Assembly (NCBI GenBank): GCA_009602725.1 | Contig: WELB01000085.1 | Span: forward strand, 254,666 to 267,029 | Reading direction: 5' to 3' | DNA from: Spirogloea muscicola | Taxonomy: Eukaryota > Streptophyta > Zygnematophyceae > Spirogloeales > Spirogloeaceae | DNA length: 12,364 nucleotides | Program-made: the position numbers and the translations under genes | The notes under the pieces: model-generated | Database searches by the model: none | Told to the model about the DNA's origin: nothing | The model's input: only the letters and a program-made list of their open reading frames with translations | In this document: in pieces, positions 9,422 to 12,364 of the stretch | Position numbering within the stretch: the stretch's first letter is position 1 | Layout of the letters: each line of letters starts with the position of its first letter

Positions 9422-9550
9422 CGCCGTTAGATGGGCCTGCGGCTGGAGCTTGGCGACCACCCAGGTCGCTTGGCGGCGGTGGCAGGCTGTGGGCGACGTT
9501 CGAGAGGGCGCCTCCAAGGCCTGAGCTGGACGAGCTCCGGAGCCGGAGGA

Positions 9551-9730
9551 GGAAGGGAAGAGAAAGCAGCTGGTGATAGTAAAGTAGCGGCTGTCGAAGC
9601 CAGCCAGGTGCATACAGTGAGTGTTCATGACCATAACAGCGGAGCCACAGGCTAGGCAGACAGGGCGCTCTTAGTACCAGCGAGTCAGCAAGAGTAAGTC
9701 AGATGAGCTGAGGAATAGAATAGCAGTCCC
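9551..9730 (+). repeat. Short interspersed element, copy A
   Basis: Roughly 170-180 nt aligning with the insertion at 11662-11821. Shared blocks include CGGCTGT, GCCAGCCAG/AGATGCATACAG, GTTCATGAC, CGGAGCC, AGGCTAGGCAGACAGGGCGC and AGTCAGATGAGCTGAGG, with small indels between copies. It has no coding capacity, no clear terminal inverted repeats and no tRNA-like A/B boxes that I can see. The flanks AGCCGGAGG (9541-9549) and AGCCAGAGG (9739-9747) could be an imperfect target duplication. It lies just upstream of the BAHD start (9421, minus strand), so it could overlap that gene's promoter. Confidence 0.7.
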
Positions 9731-9774
9731 GCTGCGCAAGCCAGAGGGACGGGGGAGAGGAGGAGGGGGGGGGT

Positions 9775-10120
9775 CCCTGGGGTGTCCCCGGGTTGTGAAT
9801 GTGGGCTTATTGAGCATGATGCATTGCTCATGGGTGACCACATGCTCAGGTGTGCAAAAGGCAGTGAGCGCACGGGCTCCCACAACCTCCTACGTGACGC
9901 CATGTATGGCACCGTCAAGGAGGCGGGATATCAAGTGGCGTTGGAGAGCACTGGGGTGATGCCCATCCAACTCCGCAATGGGGTCCCTCGGACGAGGCGT
10001 GTCGATCTGGTCGGCGTCCCCCTGAGAGGTGGCAAGCGGCTCCTCATGGACGTTGTCCTCACCGACAGCTTCCGGACGAAGGGCCCATTACTTCTGAGAC
10101 CGGCTACGCTGTGAAGGTGG
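9775..10120 (+). mobile_element. Non-LTR retrotransposon fragment A: zinc finger plus nuclease-like domain
   Basis: The open frame 9782-10114 carries C-E-C-x12-H-M-L-R-C, then ERTGSHNLLRDAMYG, EAGYQVALE, VMPI, TRRVDLVG and RLLMDVVLTD. The first part parallels the fragment at 12170-12361; the RRVDLV and DVV/TD parts parallel the minus-strand fragment at 10483-11003. The Asp-rich RVDLV ... DVV layout with later AVKVAERKKL resembles the restriction-like endonuclease tail of RLE-type non-LTR elements. A one-base shift near 10080 moves the reading from SFRTK to GPITSETGYAVKV, so this copy is decayed. A nine-G run (9765-9773) lies at its left edge. Confidence 0.65.
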
Positions 10121-10446
10121 CCGAACGGAAGAAGCTGCACAAGAAAGAAAGAAAGTGGTACTCCCAATGGGGGCAAGGGCTGCGAAAAGCCAGCCCAAAA
10201 GAGTTGACAAAGGCTCGAAGGGGCCTAAGAGCGTGGAGCAGCTACAAAGAAGAAAGTGCTCGCCCATTGAGAATAGGGGCTGGAACAACCAGCCCGAAAA
10301 AGAATGAACAGAGTACGAGAAGGGGGCCAGGGGAAGCGCTAAGTAACAGAAACAAAGCTGCTACGAGACACTCAGTAACCCCTGCTAAGCAGCCGCAGAT
10401 CAGAGATGCTGGGCTCCTGGAAGTGGGTCCCTACAAAGGGGCCTGA
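10121..10446 (+). repeat. Retrotransposon 3' tail with repeated hairpins
   Basis: The stretch is purine-rich. It contains a perfect stem GGGCTGG (10277-10283) / CCAGCCC (10289-10295) with a 5-nt loop and a related GGGCTG (10177-10182) / CAGCCC (10191-10196). Each is preceded by a CCCAATGG or CCCATTGAG box and followed by an A-rich GAAAAAG-like tract. The same module occurs reversed at about 3410-3465. A Lys/Arg-rich frame runs through to 10446, but its repeats follow the DNA repeats. From 10447 to 10482 I see nothing. Confidence 0.55.
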
Positions 10447-10482
10447 GGATGCGATGGGAAAAATAGGGGGAGGATGGATCAC

Positions 10483-11003
10483 TCAGTAATTACGAGTGAG
10501 GAGCCTCAGATCCGACAGACTAGCTGCCGGGAAGCTATCACCCTGACGAAAGCCAGAGGCCGCAGCAAGAGCACGGCCAGCACGCAGATGCAGAGCGTGG
10601 GCCATGGACCGCTGGAGGGACACTGACAATCTCATCCGGTATACCTGAGCCCACGAGCCAGCTGCATTTAAGTCAGCTGGTTCGCGGCGCCGGCAGGATA
10701 CAGCACGCCGCGCGAGCCTGGCCAGCAGGTCGAGCCACTGGGACCCGAGAGCCCCGTGCACGTCCACTGCCAGGGGAATGAATTCATCTGCAGCCGGGTG
10801 GTCAGCGTGCTTAACCGCCTTGCTGCGAGCAGCCTTCGCCGTAGCATGGCCAGCCCGCGAGGCAGAGAGCCCCGGGTTGGAGCGGTCGACCACATCGGTG
10901 GTGACGACGTCGGCGATGATGCGCGCGCCGCCGCCCGGCGTGGATGCCACCAGGTCGACACGGCGCGTGTGGAGTCCGTCGGCCCTCTGGAGGATGGGCA
11001 CAA
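10483..11003 (-). mobile_element. Non-LTR retrotransposon fragment C, minus strand, C-terminal nuclease-like domain
   Basis: On the minus strand the homology begins at VPIL near 11001 and reads TRRVDLVASTPGGGARIIAD, VVTTDVVDRSNPG, ATAKAARSKAVKHADHP, FIPLAVDVHGALGSQWLDLL, MRLSVSLQRSMAHALHLRAG and RALAAASG, with a stop at 10483. Family knowledge: an Asp ... Asp-Val ... Lys layout like this occurs in PD-(D/E)XK-type nucleases of RLE retroelements. The assignment is by resemblance only. The same minus-strand open frame runs upstream to 11262, but that part is antisense to fragment D and I do not count it. It abuts fragment D head to head at about 11000. Confidence 0.65.
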
Positions 11004-11340
11004 GTACAAGGACCACCCGGCGGGTGATACCTTTTACCCCCTGGCTGTGCTTACCTCTGTACTTGGCCATACTGGCCTTCGATTGTTTCAAATACACGAA
11101 ATTTCCTGGCCATGGACATCCATGGGTGTAACGGGGGCCGGTGGTCCTCGTTACTGCCGCTGCTGGCCTCTCAAGCTGACCAGCGGCGCCGGGAACAGGG
11201 TGCTGCCCTTCCCGGTGGCTCGGTGCCTTTGGGTCTTGTTTCCTGCTACCGAATGCGCTCATCTATGTGCCTACAGCGGTCCCAGGCGACTGCTTTGCAT
11301 CGCCGGGCTGGTCGCGCCCTTGCAGCAGCCTCTGGCGTCC
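10999..11340 (+). mobile_element. Non-LTR retrotransposon fragment D, plus strand
   Basis: Reads HKYKDHPAGDTFYPLAV (10999-11049) and, after a 65-nt interruption and frame change, DIHGCNGGRWSSLLPLLASQ, YRMRSSMCLQRSQATALHRR and AGRALAAASG (to about 11335). This parallels fragment C (KHADHPAADEFIPLAVDVHG ... RAGRALAAASG) but is diverged and in the opposite orientation. Both start inside the nuclease-like region, so both are 5'-truncated copies with their truncated ends abutting. Confidence 0.6.
11050..11114. repeat. 65-nt insertion splitting retrotransposon fragment D
   Basis: Removing these bases joins CTGGCTGTG to GACATCCATGG, which reads PLAV-DIHG as in fragment C. The left flank CCTGGCTGTG and the right end CCTGGCCATG are near-identical, which suggests a target duplication. 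The ends are not GT-AG on the plus strand, and 65 is not a multiple of three, so the insertion shifts the frame. Confidence 0.45.
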
Positions 11341-12364
11341 TCACTACTTGGCGCGGCTGACCCCTCCCTGCCCCGCGGTGCTGGCGGCCTACACCACATT
11401 CGACGCGGGGGTCATGGAGGGCGCGGCGGCCCTCATCCGCCACGATGGCTTCCTTGCCTCGTCAGCCGCTACGCTCCAGGCCACACTGCCCCCTGGCCAG
11501 GGCGGCCTCGGCTGCCGCTCGCTCGCGCGCGTCTGCAGGCCAGCATTCCTCGGCAGTTGGGCACAGGTCGCCACGTCGGTGGCGCAGCGCTTCCTCCATG
11601 ATGGGCGGCCCCTGCTGCAGCAGGTTGTGGAGGAGGTGGCGACTGGCGCGCTGCCTTTCCAAATAGGAAGCGGCTGCTGATATGAAAGAATCGGCTGTGA
11701 AATGCCAGCCAGATGCATACAGGTGTTCATGACGGAGCCAAAGGCTAGGCAGACAGGGCGCCCTCAATACCCCCGTGTCAGCAGTAGGAAGTCAGATGAG
11801 CTGAGGGGAGGAAGAGCAACCCCTTTCCAGGAGGCCCTCCGCTCAGCCCAGGACGGGTTACTCGCGGAGCATCCGGCCCTTGCAGAGAGCGTGGTCCCCT
11901 TCGCTCACCTCGCCCACACCTCCGACTCGCAGGCGCAGGCGCGATACATGGCTGCTGTGGACAAGGCGACGTTCACGGACACGCTGCAGCTCCTCCCCGC
12001 AGGCGACGTGCGCGGCCGTGCTCGGCTGCTGTCGGCCGCCTCCCCCGGCGCGGCAGCCTGGCTTTCTGCGCTCCCACTGTATGATGCGCTCAGGCTGCCG
12101 GACGAGCTGTTCCGCACGGCCACGCATCGCCTGCTGGGCCTCCCCCCGCCCTGCCTGCTGGGCGTGCTGCAGTGCGAATGTGGGGAGCGGTCGACGGACC
12201 CGGCGGAGCTGGCGGCGCATCTCCTCCGCTGCGCCACTGGAGGCGAACGAACAGCTGCGCACGACCTCTTGCGTGATGCTATGTTCGGGATCTTTCAGGA
12301 GGCGGGCTACACGGTGGCGATGGAGAACGCCTCGGTCATGCCCATCCTCGAGAGGGGCTGACGG
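11336..12364 (+). mobile_element. Non-LTR retrotransposon fragment B: post-RT region and zinc finger, runs off the window
   Basis: Starts near SLWRPHYLARLTPPCP and continues LPPGQGGLGCRSLARVCRPA and FLGSWAQVATS, patterns seen downstream of reverse transcriptase in many algal and protist LINE proteins. After the insertion at 11654-11829 it resumes with ALRSAQDGLLAEHP, PLYDALRLPDELFRTATHR and LLGLPPP, then the finger C-E-C-x12-H-L-L-R-C, ERTAAHDLLRDAMFG, EAGYTVAMENASVMPIL. A stop TGA at 12359-12361 results from what looks like one extra G in GGGG (12355-12358): fragment C reads ILQRADG at this point. The domain would otherwise continue beyond the window. The RT itself is not in the window. Confidence 0.7.
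11654..11829 (+). mobile_element. 160-nt insertion with 8-bp target duplication (short element copy B)
   Basis: CCTTTCCA occurs at 11654-11661 and again at 11822-11829, flanking 160 nt that interrupt a retrotransposon protein frame. Removing the insert plus one repeat (168 nt, 56 codons) restores GALPFQ-EALRSAQ in frame. The inserted sequence matches copy A at about 9551-9730. No protein, no clear terminal inverted repeats. An 8-bp duplication is typical of hAT-class transposition but also possible for a SINE, so the class is undecided. Confidence 0.75.

Noticed and set aside
9551-9730. tRNA-derived SINE
   Set aside because: No convincing A box or B box (GGTTCGA-like) on either strand and no clear 3' tail; the class is left open.
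10756-11601. 281-residue plus-strand open frame
   Set aside because: It runs antisense through fragment C and then across fragments D and B in inconsistent frames; it is not one protein.
11662-11821. Reading the 160-nt interruption as a spliceosomal intron
   Set aside because: The ends do not form GT-AG at the frame junction, and the 8-bp flanking repeats plus a related copy elsewhere fit an insertion better.
1-12364. CRISPR array, tRNA, rRNA or bacterial operon
   Set aside because: No regularly spaced short repeats, no cloverleaf or rRNA-like sequence noticed, and the genes are intron-rich and eukaryotic.

Overview
This window looks like nuclear DNA of a GC-rich green alga, probably Chlorophyta (Chlorophyceae or a relative). 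The protein-coding signal is split into many short exons with GT-AG junctions of matching phase. TGTAA, the usual volvocalean poly(A) signal, lies near two gene ends. The protein families (a DSD1/D-threonine aldolase-type PLP enzyme, a GT23/FUT8-like glycosyltransferase and a BAHD acyltransferase) fit an alga or plant rather than a bacterium. All exon models come from reading frame, splice phase and recalled family motifs; no search was run.

Layout: (1) 85-2530, plus strand, a seven-exon fold-type III PLP enzyme that reconstructs cleanly to about 424 residues. (2) 2526-3062, a perfect tandem duplication of about 269 bp that starts at the stop codon of gene 1. (3) 3063-3500, a dispersed repeat whose hairpin core reappears near 10.2 kb in the opposite orientation. 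(4) about 3547-6477, plus strand, a nine-exon type II membrane glycosyltransferase related to alpha-1,6-fucosyltransferase; its initiator ATG is not found and one base (3661) is unresolved. (5) 6660-9421, minus strand, convergent with gene 2 and only 182 bp from it: a BAHD acyltransferase in about eight exons, with two apparent single-base frameshifts and one GC-AG intron. (6) about 9550-12364, a graveyard of non-LTR retrotransposon pieces. Four fragments of one family lie in mixed orientations. Their protein carries a post-RT domain, a C-x-C-x12-H-x3-C finger and a restriction-endonuclease-like tail. One fragment is interrupted by a 160-nt insertion flanked by 8-bp direct repeats, and a related copy of that insertion sits at about 9.55-9.73 kb.

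The three host genes do not form an obvious pathway: amino-acid metabolism, secretory glycosylation and acyl transfer. I see no operon-like logic, no RNA gene and no CRISPR array. The most unusual content is structural: the tandem 3'-end duplication, the hairpin repeat family, the inverted mosaic of retrotransposon ends and the short mobile insertion with its second copy.
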